Positions 7,944 through 16,417 of a stretch of 64,000 nt of DNA are shown here, one piece after another. The DNA is from Sporosarcina sp. ACRSM. GTDB lineage: Bacteria > Bacillota > Bacilli > Bacillales_A > Planococcaceae. Positions within the stretch are counted from its first letter, which is position 1; every line of letters begins with the position of its first letter. A model generated the notes under the pieces. It did not search any database, had not been told where the DNA came from, and saw nothing but the letters and a program-made list of their open reading frames with translations. The stretch is taken from positions 1 through 64,000 of the forward strand of contig NZ_JAKRNU010000008.1 of assembly GCF_022346545.1 (NCBI RefSeq), written 5' to 3'. Made by a program: the position numbers and the translations under genes.

Positions 7944-9197
7944 TTACCTGAAATGCCCCCCAATCAATTTCGCCCGTTCAACAGCCGTCCCCGCCTCTGT
8001 ATATGAAACCGCCCGCAAAATAGCATTCGAGCCGTATTTGTTTCGCAACACATCCATCGTTTCACCGAGTTCACGGTTGCGCCAGTTATGCTCGTCGAAT
8101 AGACTCAATTGCATGGAACGCTCATCTTCCAGATTTGCTAGGCTGATCGCCAGACGTCTCACAGGTCGACCGTCGTGAAATTCATCGAATAATGCCATGC
8201 ACATCTTGTAAATTTTCAGCGTGTCATTGGTCGCCTCGCTCATCGAACGCGAGCGCCCGAAACCGCCGCCAAGCGCTTGCTTCGAATAGTCGACAGACAG
8301 ATGTACGGTGCGCCCCGCCTTCCTCGCTCTCCTCGCCCGCATGGCGACATCTTCGCACATCTCAAGGATGACGGTGAGCACTTCTTTCCGTGTCCGATAG
8401 TCACGATAAAGGATTTGCCCTTTGCCAAAACTTTCCTGCCCTTCGATCAGTGGGGCGCCCATCTCTGATAGATCGATGCCGTGCGCATGATGGTACAACT
8501 GATTGCCCATAATGCCAAATTTCTTCTCCAACCGATCGAGGGAAGCATGTGCAAGATCACCGACCGAAAATAAGCCCATATTGTTCAAGGTTTTCTCCAG
8601 GCGCCTACCGATCCCCCACATCCGGCTAAGCGGCGCAATCGGCCATAACTTCGTCGGCACGTCTTCATACGTCCACTTCGCAATCCCCGTTTTTTTTGCC
8701 TCCAGATCGAGTGCAATTTTCGCCAATAGCATATTCGGCCCTATGCCACACGCAGACGGTAGCTGGAATTGCTTGCTGAGATCGTCCCGTATTCGTTCCA
8801 CTGCCTGTTCAACGGGTCCCCATAGCCGTTCCGTTCCACTTAGATCAATGAAACTTTCGTCCACGCTATATACATGGATCGCCTCTTTCGGCACATAACT
8901 GTTTAGCAAACGGACAATTTCCATGGATACGTCAATATAAAACTGCATTTTAGGTTCAATCAAATGAATTGCTGGATCATCTGGAATTTCAAACAGGCGC
9001 ATCCCCGTCTGTACCCCGAATTGTTTTTTTAGCGGTGGAGATGCAGCGAGAACGACACCGCCTTTCCGCTCTTTATTACCAATAATCGCAATCGGTGTTT
9101 CCATCACATCCAGCCCTTCCATCACAGCTGCACAACTGGCGTAAAAACTGCGCATATCGAGACAGACGATTTTCCGATCCGGTAAATGCTCATACAT
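7944..9197 (-). CDS. yqjW: Y-family DNA polymerase, UvrX/YqjW type
   Basis: Translesion polymerase of the ImuB/UvrX/YqjW branch (B. subtilis PolY2). The catalytic acidic residues are visible in VCLDMRSFYASCAA near the N terminus and in YSVDESFID near residue 110, followed by the helix-hairpin-helix thumb (WGIGRRLEKTLNNMG) and a little-finger domain. Near the end is MQLSLF, a likely beta-clamp-binding motif (QLSLF). The ATG at 9197 has GGAGG 7 nt upstream and gives 417 residues; the frame is open to 9254. A LexA-type SOS box overlaps the promoter region, so DNA-damage induction is expected. It is the first of two Y-family polymerases in this window. Confidence 0.88.
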   Translation of the reverse strand: MYEHLPDRKIVCLDMRSFYASCAAVMEGLDVMETPIAIIGNKERKGGVVLAASPPLKKQFGVQTGMRLFEIPDDPAIHLIEPKMQFYIDVSMEIVRLLNSYVPKEAIHVYSVDESFIDLSGTERLWGPVEQAVERIRDDLSKQFQLPSACGIGPNMLLAKIALDLEAKKTGIAKWTYEDVPTKLWPIAPLSRMWGIGRRLEKTLNNMGLFSVGDLAHASLDRLEKKFGIMGNQLYHHAHGIDLSEMGAPLIEGQESFGKGQILYRDYRTRKEVLTVILEMCEDVAMRARRARKAGRTVHLSVDYSKQALGGGFGRSRSMSEATNDTLKIYKMCMALFDEFHDGRPVRRLAISLANLEDERSMQLSLFDEHNWRNRELGETMDVLRNKYGSNAILRAVSYTEAGTAVERAKLIGGHFR

Positions 9198-9239
9198 ACT
9201 AACGCCTCCGATAGAACTGATGTTCTTTATAGTATATGA

Positions 9240-9253
9240 CGAACGCACGTTCA
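9240..9253. promoter_or_regulatory. LexA (DinR) SOS box upstream of the Y-family polymerase
   Basis: CGAACGCACGTTCA closely matches the Gram-positive SOS operator CGAAC-N4-GTTCG, with one mismatch at the last base. It lies 43 bp before the yqjW-like start codon, a normal place for a LexA operator. Confidence 0.75.
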
Positions 9254-9321
9254 TATGCTATCGGTATATTTTTCCGGAAAAATTATCATTTGCAAGTTCC
9301 TTAAAACTGTTTGATAAAATG

Positions 9322-9347
9322 AAAAACCACAACCTCGTAGGCTGTGG
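9322..9347 (-). terminator. Terminator after the SDR gene
   Basis: On the minus strand CCACAGCCT-ACG-AGGTTGTGG (one G-U pair) is followed by TTTTTC, just past the SDR stop codon. Confidence 0.75.
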
Positions 9348-9351
9348 CTAA

Positions 9352-10104
9352 TTACTTTTTCATGAAAAATTTACGTCCTAGACGTTCAACAAGCGCGGGA
9401 GCGACCGCATACAGTTTACTTGTGATTCCCATATACCATGGCAGATTCACTTCTCGGACAGGATTGTCGATCGTTTTCATAATCGCATCGACCACCTGTT
9501 CCACCATCAACAAATGTTTACCGATCGACTGGCGATAATGACCCGTTTTATCCGCGAGATCCAAAAATGGTGTATCGATCGGGCCCGGATTGATGGACGT
9601 GACATCGATACCGAATGGCTCAAGCTCCATACGAAGTCCATTCGTATAGCCGATCATAGCATGTTTGGATGCTGCGTAAATCGAAGACTTTGGTGTAGAC
9701 ACTTTCCCTGCTTGCGAGCCTAGATAAATCAGCTGCCCCTGTTTACGTTCCATCATGCTGGGCAACAGCCGTTTCGTAAGCCGCATTGGGACAACAACGT
9801 TGAGATCCATCGTATCTTGTATCGCTTTATCAGAAGTTTCATAGGCATAGTCAAACGTACCGATCCCAGCTGAAAAAATAACAACATCGGGTGAACTGAT
9901 TTGTGCTACTAAATGATCAAGATCTTGCTGCTCGGATAAATCGGCCCGGATCGTCAGCGCACCGGCTTGCCGCAACTCCGTTAACGCGTCTACCGCTCTG
10001 CCTGTCGCCCAAACGGCATGCCCTTCTGCCAACAACCTTTTCGTCAACGCGAAACCGACACCGCTTGTTGCTCCCGTAACTAAAATCGATTTACGCTTGC
10101 GCAT
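9352..10104 (-). CDS. yqjQ: Short-chain dehydrogenase/reductase, YqjQ-like
   Basis: NAD(P)-dependent oxidoreductase of the classical SDR fold, substrate unknown. The cofactor motif TGATSGVG is near residue 11, the NNAG-equivalent is seen as FSAGIG, and the catalytic Tyr-Lys pair is in YAASKHA. The C-terminal end is hydrophobic. The chosen ATG at 10104 overlaps the end of the upstream yqjP-like gene; an ATG at 10125 is also possible and neither has a strong ribosome site, which suggests translational coupling. The yqjP-yqjQ pair is found in the same order in B. subtilis. Confidence 0.8.
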   Translation of the reverse strand: MRKRKSILVTGATSGVGFALTKRLLAEGHAVWATGRAVDALTELRQAGALTIRADLSEQQDLDHLVAQISSPDVVIFSAGIGTFDYAYETSDKAIQDTMDLNVVVPMRLTKRLLPSMMERKQGQLIYLGSQAGKVSTPKSSIYAASKHAMIGYTNGLRMELEPFGIDVTSINPGPIDTPFLDLADKTGHYRQSIGKHLLMVEQVVDAIMKTIDNPVREVNLPWYMGITSKLYAVAPALVERLGRKFFMKK

Positions 10105-11035
10105 AATGCAGAATGCCATTTTCATCGCGTGTTTCTTGGATCAATCCTTGATCGATGAGATAATCGGTTTGTCCAATGGTCTCCGATAAGGTTAAGCCGA
10201 GCTCTTTTTCGTATACAGCCGGAAATAGTTCACGGGTCAGTTCAAAAATCGTCCGCGAGCCGCCATTCATCATCGCCAGCACTTTCATCGCACGGTCACG
10301 CTGTTTTGCCAATCGGCTTTCAATCAGCGCATGAACATTTCGGACTTCATCGCCATGGCCGCTATAAATGACGTCAACAGGCATGTCAAGCAAGCGGTTC
10401 AATGAATGTTGATATTGCAATAAAGAACGTGAACGCTCCATTTGAGGATCAAGTGGCGGCTCGATCAGCGGATTAGAGGACACTTTTTCAAGCACTAAAT
10501 CCCCGCCAATCATCGCCCCTGTTTTTTCATGCCACAGCACGATATGGCTTTGTGCATGACCGAGCGTTTCCATTACTGTCCAATCCTCATGTCCGGGAAC
10601 TCTCTCCCCTTCAGCCAGAAGTTGATCGAGCGGTCGCTCACCCATCAATTCAACAGAACGTTTCATACGCTTTACCCAAAAATGATATTCTTCGGGAACC
10701 CCTTCTTCGATCAAACAATTTAGATAGAAACTATCATGATACTTAAAAAATGCTTCATCGCGTTTCAACCACAAATCATTGTAGCGGTGGCCAAGAACTT
10801 CTGCACGGTCGAATGCATCGATCCAACCAGCATGATCGGGGTGATGATGCGTCAAAATGACTTGCTCAACATCATTAAATGTGTAGCCCGCCTCTTTCAA
10901 ACCGCAGCGTAAAGCTTCATATGCTTCTGGTGTTTTCGGTCCCGCATCGACAAGTGTAAGCGCATCCCCCTTGACGAGAAATGCATTTACGTCTCCTACT
11001 GCATATGGCGTAGGAATGATTATTTTATGAATCAT
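10091..11035 (-). CDS. yqjP: Metallo-beta-lactamase-fold hydrolase, YqjP-like
   Basis: A 314-residue metal-dependent hydrolase. The dinuclear metal motif HHHPDHAGW occurs near residue 63, a further metal His in LGHAQSHIVLW, an Asp in IGGDLVLE, and a terminal YSGHGD. This set is that of the glyoxalase-II/beta-lactamase fold. A C-terminal helical domain after about residue 230 resembles the beta-lactamase-associated winged-helix domain. The ribosome site AAGGGGC precedes the ATG. It overlaps the SDR gene by about 14 bp and so forms an operon with it. The substrate cannot be read from the sequence. Confidence 0.82.
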   Translation of the reverse strand: MIHKIIIPTPYAVGDVNAFLVKGDALTLVDAGPKTPEAYEALRCGLKEAGYTFNDVEQVILTHHHPDHAGWIDAFDRAEVLGHRYNDLWLKRDEAFFKYHDSFYLNCLIEEGVPEEYHFWVKRMKRSVELMGERPLDQLLAEGERVPGHEDWTVMETLGHAQSHIVLWHEKTGAMIGGDLVLEKVSSNPLIEPPLDPQMERSRSLLQYQHSLNRLLDMPVDVIYSGHGDEVRNVHALIESRLAKQRDRAMKVLAMMNGGSRTIFELTRELFPAVYEKELGLTLSETIGQTDYLIDQGLIQETRDENGILHYAQA

Positions 11036-11153
11036 ATAAAAAGCCCCTTTTTAAAAATGAATGAGTGTTCAGTCTATTGTACATCTTCTCGTCACAAACG
11101 TCATCCATTGAGTTCCCTTTTTTCTAGCAAAGCAAAAGAGTTTTGTCGATTCA

Positions 11154-11162
11154 TGGTATAAT
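11154..11162 (+). promoter_or_regulatory. Extended -10 promoter of the ydjI-like gene
   Basis: TGGTATAAT is a perfect extended -10 element; no convincing -35 box is seen. It lies 38 bp before the GTG start at 11200. Confidence 0.6.
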
Positions 11163-11199
11163 GAAAGCAGTTTACTACGTTGTTGGGAGGGCTTATAGA

Positions 11200-12339
11200 G
11201 TGGGTTTATTTGGATTTTTCAAAAATCAGTTTATCGAGGTCATTGAGTGGACCGATTCAAATACGAATACAATGGTGTACCGGTTCCCCGTGCATAATAA
11301 TGAAATTAAAATGGGAGCTGAACTGACCGTCCGGGAATCACAAGTGGCCATTTTTGTCCACGAAGGAGAGATTGCAGATGTCTTCGGTCCGGGGCGTCAT
11401 CTGTTATATACGCAAAATATGCCGATTTTGACAAAGTTGAGGGCATGGAAACATGGATTCAACTCTCCGTTTAAAGCGGAAGTCTATTTTGTGAATACGA
11501 AGCAATTTATCAATCAAAAATGGGGAACTTCCAATCCGATTATGATGCGGGACCCGGAGTTCGGTATGATCCGATTACGCGGGTATGGCATCTATTCGTA
11601 CCGGGTATCCGAACCGACCGTCTTTCTGAAAGAAGTGTTCGGTACGAATGCCTCTTTCGATACGAGCAGCATCGAAGGCCAGCTGAAAAAGATGGTGCTA
11701 TCAGGGTTGACCGATCTGTTTGCTGAATCGAAAATACCGGCTTTGGATTTAGCCATGTACTATGACGAGCTCAGTGAACAAGGGAAAATAAAGATGCTGG
11801 AACGGTTCAAAGCATTTGGATTCGAGATCACTTCCCTCTACATCGAAAACTTATCACTGCCTGAAGAAGTCGAAAAAATGATGGATAAACGGACATCGAT
11901 GGGTGTGCTCGGAAATATAAATCAGTACCAGCAATTCCAGGCAGCGGAAGCCATTCGGGATGCAGCGAGAAATGAAGGCGGCGGATTAGCGGGAGCAGGT
12001 GCAGGCATGGGAGCAGGCGCCGCACTCGGCAATATGATGGCGAATGCTTTCCAAGGAAATCAGCAGCAACCGGTCCCTCCTACAGCCCAGCCCGATAAAG
12101 TGAACTGTCCACATTGCCAGACACTCAATAACGCAGGAGCAAAATTTTGTGGGGAATGCGGGAAAGCCCTTCAAACACCAAAAGTTCCATGCATTAGCTG
12201 CCAGGCAGATATCGACGCAGATGCAAAGTTTTGCGGACAATGTGGCACACAACAAATGTCGGAAAAGACATGTGCGAAATGCGGCAATGGAAACGCCCCG
12301 GATGCCAAATTTTGTGGCGACTGCGGCGGCAGCTTATAA
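11200..12339 (+). CDS. SPFH-domain protein with C-terminal zinc ribbons, YdjI-like
   Basis: Membrane-associated scaffold-like protein resembling B. subtilis YdjI, which works with PspA in membrane-stress response. The first 260 residues form an SPFH/band-7-type domain (LFGFFKNQFIEVIEW at the start, GYGIYSYRVSEP, FGFEITSLYIENLSLPEEVEKMMDKR). A glycine/alanine-rich patch (GGGLAGAGAGMGAGAA) follows, then three zinc-ribbon CxxC pairs (CPHCQTLNNAGAKFCGECG and two more). The GTG at 11200 is preferred over the ATG at 11143 because GGGAGG stands 9 nt before it and the domain begins there. It is followed 18 bp later by a YdjG-like gene; no pspA or ydjH is seen beside them. Confidence 0.75.
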   Translation: MGLFGFFKNQFIEVIEWTDSNTNTMVYRFPVHNNEIKMGAELTVRESQVAIFVHEGEIADVFGPGRHLLYTQNMPILTKLRAWKHGFNSPFKAEVYFVNTKQFINQKWGTSNPIMMRDPEFGMIRLRGYGIYSYRVSEPTVFLKEVFGTNASFDTSSIEGQLKKMVLSGLTDLFAESKIPALDLAMYYDELSEQGKIKMLERFKAFGFEITSLYIENLSLPEEVEKMMDKRTSMGVLGNINQYQQFQAAEAIRDAARNEGGGLAGAGAGMGAGAALGNMMANAFQGNQQQPVPPTAQPDKVNCPHCQTLNNAGAKFCGECGKALQTPKVPCISCQADIDADAKFCGQCGTQQMSEKTCAKCGNGNAPDAKFCGDCGGSL

Positions 12340-12357
12340 CAAGGATGAGGTGTGCAT

Positions 12358-13470
12358 GTGAGCCGCTTGGAAAATGAAGAGTTTAAAATAATTGAAGAAA
12401 CAAAAGTGAATCAATGCCCTTCCTGTGGGGGCAATGCGGTGTTTGAACCGGCTACCGGAACATTGAAATGCCCGTTTTGTGACAGTGAAAGTGAAATCGA
12501 AACAACACGTGAAAACACCATTGAACACGATTTTTTACAAGCCCTCGAAAAGGAAGACCATAGCTGGGATGATGAAAAGCGCGTTTTCAAGTGTGAAAAT
12601 TGTGGTGCTGAAACACTGTTAGACAAAGATAAAGTAGCGGATTTCTGTTCATTTTGCGGCTCTTCCCATATTGCTACCAGTGAACATCATGCAGGTATCA
12701 AACCTGCGTTGGTTATTCCTTTTCAGATAACAAAAGAAGAGGCCGTCGACAAATTCAAAGTATGGATCCGAAAGCGTTATTTCGCCCCTTCCAAGTTAAA
12801 GCAATCGTATCAATTGAATAAAATTACAGGCGCCTACCTTCCATACTGGACGTTCGACTCGCAAACCGACTCCTCCTTTGTCGTCCAAATCGGAACTTAT
12901 TATTATGTGACGGAGACACGTACCGTCATCGAAGATGGAAAGCCGAAACAAGTGACAGAGCAAGTTCGGAAAATTAGCTGGCGGACAGAAAGCGGGCGTT
13001 ACAGGGAATTTTTTGATGATGTGTTAGTCAAAGCTTCCCGTAACGTGGCTACCGGACTTATTGATAAGATCGAACCTTTCGACCTGAATGGACTTGTCGA
13101 CTATAAATCCCAATATTTATCGGGTTTTTTAGCGGAAAGGTATTCAATCCCTCTACAAGAAGGATGGCATGATGCAAGAGGGATCATTGACCAGCGCATC
13201 GCAAATGGCATTTACGGACAAGTCCATGGGGATGTCGTCAATATTGTCAGCGTCGCAACAGATTACAAAGCGATTACCTATAAGCATATTTTATTGCCGA
13301 TTTGGATTTCCTCCTTTGTATTCAATAACACGATTTACCGCTTTCTGGTCAATGGACAAACAGGTAAAGTGAGCGGCAAATCACCAGTTAGTGCCTTGAA
13401 AGTGACGATGGTTGTTGTCATTACGCTAGCCATTATTGGCTTATTCTTCGTATTTTCCGAGATGAGCTGA
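12358..13470 (+). CDS. TFIIB-type zinc-ribbon membrane protein, YdjG-like
   Basis: A 370-residue protein with two N-terminal zinc ribbons (CPSCGGNAVFEPATGTLKCPFC and CENCGAETLLDKDKVADFCSFC), a long soluble middle region (PYWTFDSQT, RNVATGLIDKIEPFDL) and one C-terminal membrane helix (about residues 343-365, VTMVVVITLAIIGLFFVF). This layout matches B. subtilis YdjG, a partner of YdjI and PspA at the membrane. The GTG at 12358 has GAGG 7 nt upstream; another GTG at 12352 abuts the ribosome site. It is co-oriented with and 18 bp from the ydjI-like gene, so the pair likely forms one complex. The match to YdjG is by layout, not by alignment. Confidence 0.7.
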   Translation: MSRLENEEFKIIEETKVNQCPSCGGNAVFEPATGTLKCPFCDSESEIETTRENTIEHDFLQALEKEDHSWDDEKRVFKCENCGAETLLDKDKVADFCSFCGSSHIATSEHHAGIKPALVIPFQITKEEAVDKFKVWIRKRYFAPSKLKQSYQLNKITGAYLPYWTFDSQTDSSFVVQIGTYYYVTETRTVIEDGKPKQVTEQVRKISWRTESGRYREFFDDVLVKASRNVATGLIDKIEPFDLNGLVDYKSQYLSGFLAERYSIPLQEGWHDARGIIDQRIANGIYGQVHGDVVNIVSVATDYKAITYKHILLPIWISSFVFNNTIYRFLVNGQTGKVSGKSPVSALKVTMVVVITLAIIGLFFVFSEMS

Positions 13471-13482
13471 TTGAGCACGTGA

Positions 13483-13511
13483 TTGACTTTCTTTGCATAA
13501 CGTGCAATAAT
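13483..13511 (+). promoter_or_regulatory. SigA-type promoter of the proI T-box transcript
   Basis: TTGACT (13483-13488) and AATAAT (13506-13511) are spaced by 17 bp, directly upstream of the T-box leader. Confidence 0.65.
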
Positions 13512-13532
13512 CGTTCTAATTCAAGTACATAT

Positions 13533-13775
13533 AAGCATTGACGAAGACCAGTAAATGCGGAAATGGAGAACAGAAATTGTGGTCACCGGCTGAAAGCCAC
13601 AACTCCCTCTTCCGCTTTGAACCTCCTTCCGAGCTTCCGTGGAAACACGGACGTGCCTTTCGCGTTAAGAAAGAACAAGATGTACCGGTACGAGATTTGA
13701 CCGGTAAAATTAGGTGGTACCGCGGAAACATGCGTTTTCGTCCTTTTCAATGAGGACGGAAGCGCATTTTTTTAT
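13533..13775 (+). promoter_or_regulatory. Proline-type T-box riboswitch upstream of proI
   Basis: The conserved T-box core AGGTGGTACCGCGGA is at 13712-13726. Upstream is a Stem I region with the AGTA bulge (about 13549-13552) and, on the 3' side, GAA followed by CCT at 13622-13624. This is the expected specifier position and CCU is a proline codon. The UGGU bulge fits a tRNA ending in A-CCA. A terminator hairpin (GCGTTTTCGTCC pairing with GGACGGAAGCGC, then a T run) occupies about 13732-13773. Uncharged tRNA-Pro would stabilise the antiterminator and switch on proI. The specifier call is from position and was not folded by program. Confidence 0.9.
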
Positions 13776-13799
13776 TGAAAAACTAGAGGAGTGTTCAAG

Positions 13800-14609
13800 A
13801 TGGAAACAGTAGTATTTATAGGCGCAGGTTCAATGGCGGAAGCCGTCATTGCAGGCATCGTAAAGCAAGGTGCAATCGAACCACGTAATGTCTATGTGAT
13901 GAATAAATCGGATGATGAAAGGCTTTTTTCTTTACAACAAAAATATGGAATCTCCGTTGTTTGCAAAGAAAAAGAAATACTGAAGACAGCCGATTTAGTC
14001 GTACTTGCGACGAAACCGAAAGACATCCACCAAGTAATGACAGAAATTCACCCATTGCTATCAGACGATGCGGCGATTTTGTCTGTTATCGCAGGCGTAT
14101 CGATTGCAACAATGGAAGAAGGTCTCGGAAAAAGACCGATTGCCCGTTCGATGCCCAACACTTCCGCTACGATCGGCAAATCGGCAACAGGTGTGGCCAT
14201 GAACGCCACCGTCGATGAAACGATGCGCCAGCACGTAATCAGACTATTAGGCGCAATCGGTCTGGTGAAAGAAGTGGAAGAAGATGATTTGCATACTGTC
14301 ACTGCCCTGTCCGGAAGTGGTCCTGCCTATGTCTATTATTTGACAGAAGCGTTGGAAGAAGCCGCTACTTCAAAAGGCCTTTCCCCGGATGTCGCCCGCG
14401 CACTCATCATCCAAACGCTTGAAGGCGCAGCGGCCATGATGAAACAAACCGGAATAGAACCAGCAGAACTGCGGGAGAACGTGACAAGTCCAAATGGCAC
14501 GACAGCAGCAGGTTTACAAGCATTGGAAGAACGATCATTCAAAGCAATCATCGGAGAATGCATCGAAAAAGCGGCAGCCCGTTCACGCGAACTCGGAGCA
14601 CAATCTTAA
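13800..14609 (+). CDS. proI: Pyrroline-5-carboxylate reductase
   Basis: Catalyses the last step of proline synthesis, NAD(P)H reduction of 1-pyrroline-5-carboxylate. The N-terminal Rossmann motif is FIGAGSMAEAVIAGI, then VLATKPKD. The C-terminal dimerisation domain carries the family signature around LSGSGPAYVYYLTEAL and TSPNGTTAAGL. The length of 269 residues is typical of the family. GGAG 8 nt before the ATG at 13800 fixes the start. A proline T-box precedes it, and a strong terminator follows. In B. subtilis proI (yqjO) lies in the same neighbourhood as yqjP/yqjQ and namA, as here. Confidence 0.95.
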   Translation: METVVFIGAGSMAEAVIAGIVKQGAIEPRNVYVMNKSDDERLFSLQQKYGISVVCKEKEILKTADLVVLATKPKDIHQVMTEIHPLLSDDAAILSVIAGVSIATMEEGLGKRPIARSMPNTSATIGKSATGVAMNATVDETMRQHVIRLLGAIGLVKEVEEDDLHTVTALSGSGPAYVYYLTEALEEAATSKGLSPDVARALIIQTLEGAAAMMKQTGIEPAELRENVTSPNGTTAAGLQALEERSFKAIIGECIEKAAARSRELGAQS

Positions 14610-14618
14610 GAAAATCAA

Positions 14619-14664
14619 AAAACCGCAGAATGGACGCTTGGAACAATCCATTCTGCGGGTTTTC
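14619..14664 (+). terminator. Intrinsic terminator of proI
   Basis: CCGCAGAATGGA pairs with TCCATTCTGCGG, followed by GTTTTCGTTT. It is probably bidirectional, since the FtsW-like operon converges on it. Confidence 0.85.
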
Positions 14665-14688
14665 GTTTATTCCTTTGACAAATTCCCT

Positions 14689-15993
14689 TTAATTAGTAAC
14701 TTGAACCGAACGGCTAGACACCAAATCTTTACGTCGATAAACACTTAGTACAACACCAATTAAAAAGGCGTTAAACAGGGTTGGCATTAATCCATAGCTG
14801 ATGAATGGCAAGGACATAGAAGTCATTGGTAAGAACCCGAGTGTCATGCCGATATTACTAGCTAATTGAACCGTATAAAGTGTCATCGCACCGATAAGGA
14901 GAAGCTTGCCATATGGATCATGGATCTTATGGGCAATGACAATAATTCTTGCTACAAGTAGGCAAAGAATCAAAACAAGAACGGCAGCAAAAAACCAGCC
15001 ATAATGATATATAAAGCTGACAAAAACAAAATCGGTATGCGCTCCTGGTAAGTATGGCAGTGTGTTGGAGCTTCCAAACCAACCTGCATCCGCCATGAGC
15101 TTTTTAATGTGTAAGATCATAAACCCTTCATCATTTGAATATTTTTCGGGGTTTAAAAAAGCCAAAAGCCTTACTTTTTGATAAGGACTTGTTAATGGCC
15201 AAAAAGCACTAACTGCCAGCAAACATGTGCCCACGGATAAAATCATAGTAGTTAAAATCTGTTTCCTGCTAAATTTGCTCCACCAAAATAGGACAAATAC
15301 CATAACAACGTAGATGTAAGTTGTTGGGATGCTCGGTACCATCAAGAGTAAATAACAAGAGAGAAAAAACAAAAGACCTAAATGCCAAATCTTCAACCTT
15401 TTGTTATTAAAAAAAGATACCCAGGCAAGAAAAAAGAATGGGATGGCCATCAAACTTTCCAGCCTGAAAGGTCCAAGCATTATGACCGACATTCCATTGA
15501 TTAGTGCAGTTGGAAAATAGCTTAACATAAGGAGGATCAATATACCGATTAGGTAAAACAACCAGCCCAACTTAGCTAATTTCCGATAATCCAGTAGCAT
15601 CATTCCCAAAACCAATGCTCCACCTAAAAAAGCAAAGATAGCTTTGTGCTTAAAAAAATCGCCCGCACCCATGCCAATCTGTGAGGAATAGTCGGCATCC
15701 ACGAATAAAATTGGTGTAAACCCTAGTCCTATCGCAGTAACTAACAAAATCACCGTCAGCCAATCCACCTTTGGCCGATGAAGCTTGTTCAACTGTTGCC
15801 CAAGAGTGACCGGGCTTCCCATCTGTCCGACCGCTTTTTCTTCCGCTTCTGCATCCTCTAACCCTTTTTTCATCCACTCGTTCTTCGCTTCTTTTATGTG
15901 AGAATCCAGTTCAGCAGAAACAAAATTCTTCGCCTCTTTTGATTTTATTTGCTCCCTAACTTCTCTTAAATAAGATTGACTCTTTTTTTCCAC
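14689..15993 (-). CDS. FtsW/RodA/SpoVE-family membrane protein with cytoplasmic N-terminal prefix
   Basis: SEDS-family integral membrane protein, so a possible peptidoglycan glycosyltransferase or lipid II-handling protein. Residues 1-75 are soluble and acidic/basic-rich (YLREVREQIKSKEAKNFVSA) and resemble the permease-prefix segment found before some membrane proteins. About ten membrane helices follow, ending in SLPFISYGLMPTLFNAFLIGVV, close to the SEDS C-terminal signature. The start is a GTG at 15993 with GGGAGAG upstream. It is the last gene of a three-gene unit with a PadR-like regulator (7 bp away) and an ECF sigma factor. It is probably an accessory, stress-regulated paralogue rather than the main divisome FtsW. 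Confidence 0.75.
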   Translation of the reverse strand: MEKKSQSYLREVREQIKSKEAKNFVSAELDSHIKEAKNEWMKKGLEDAEAEEKAVGQMGSPVTLGQQLNKLHRPKVDWLTVILLVTAIGLGFTPILFVDADYSSQIGMGAGDFFKHKAIFAFLGGALVLGMMLLDYRKLAKLGWLFYLIGILILLMLSYFPTALINGMSVIMLGPFRLESLMAIPFFFLAWVSFFNNKRLKIWHLGLLFFLSCYLLLMVPSIPTTYIYVVMVFVLFWWSKFSRKQILTTMILSVGTCLLAVSAFWPLTSPYQKVRLLAFLNPEKYSNDEGFMILHIKKLMADAGWFGSSNTLPYLPGAHTDFVFVSFIYHYGWFFAAVLVLILCLLVARIIVIAHKIHDPYGKLLLIGAMTLYTVQLASNIGMTLGFLPMTSMSLPFISYGLMPTLFNAFLIGVVLSVYRRKDLVSSRSVQVTN

Positions 15994-16000
15994 TTATCGT

Positions 16001-16414
16001 TCACTCTCCCTCGCCTACTAATTTATTAAAAGCAAAACGCTTCGGAGTGAATTGTTTTTCTAATGTTCGTAGTCGTTTTCTTCCTTTATTGCTTAGTTGA
16101 TAATATTTCACACTCGATTCGTTCCAGCTAGCGTGGAGACAGCCCTCCTGTTCAAGCTGATGCAATAGGGTATATAATTTTCCTTCATTATCTTCAAAGG
16201 TGCGCAGTCCCCGTCCACGCAATAATTGCACCAATTCGAATCCTGTTTTCTCTTGAACAAGAATCTGCATAATGGCGAACAAGACGTCTTCTTCCCTTTC
16301 GTTTTCTTTGTTGATTTTCTCCCAAATTTTCTTCCGATGCCGTTCCGTAAAGTTTAACTGGGAAAATGTAGTCGTATCCATGGAATTTCTCAATCTTTTT
16401 AAACGTTCGTCCAT
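16001..16414 (-). CDS. PadR-like winged-helix regulator
   Basis: A 137-residue protein with a PadR-type winged helix: VLFAIMQILVQEKTGFELVQLL, then EDNEGKLYTLLHQLEQEGCL and YYQLSNKGRKRL. An extra N-terminal segment of about 40 residues precedes the domain. GGAGGG stands 7 nt before the ATG. It starts 3 bp after the ECF sigma stop and ends 7 bp before the FtsW-like gene, so the three are co-transcribed. In this setting it may act in place of an anti-sigma factor as the partner that controls the module, but nothing in the sequence proves that. Confidence 0.75.
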   Translation of the reverse strand: MDERLKRLRNSMDTTTFSQLNFTERHRKKIWEKINKENEREEDVLFAIMQILVQEKTGFELVQLLRGRGLRTFEDNEGKLYTLLHQLEQEGCLHASWNESSVKYYQLSNKGRKRLRTLEKQFTPKRFAFNKLVGEGE

Positions 16415-16417
16415 TCC

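Noticed and set aside
9197..9254. Longer N terminus of the Y-family polymerase
   Set aside because: It would run through the SOS box, while GGAGG with good spacing precedes the inner ATG at 9197.
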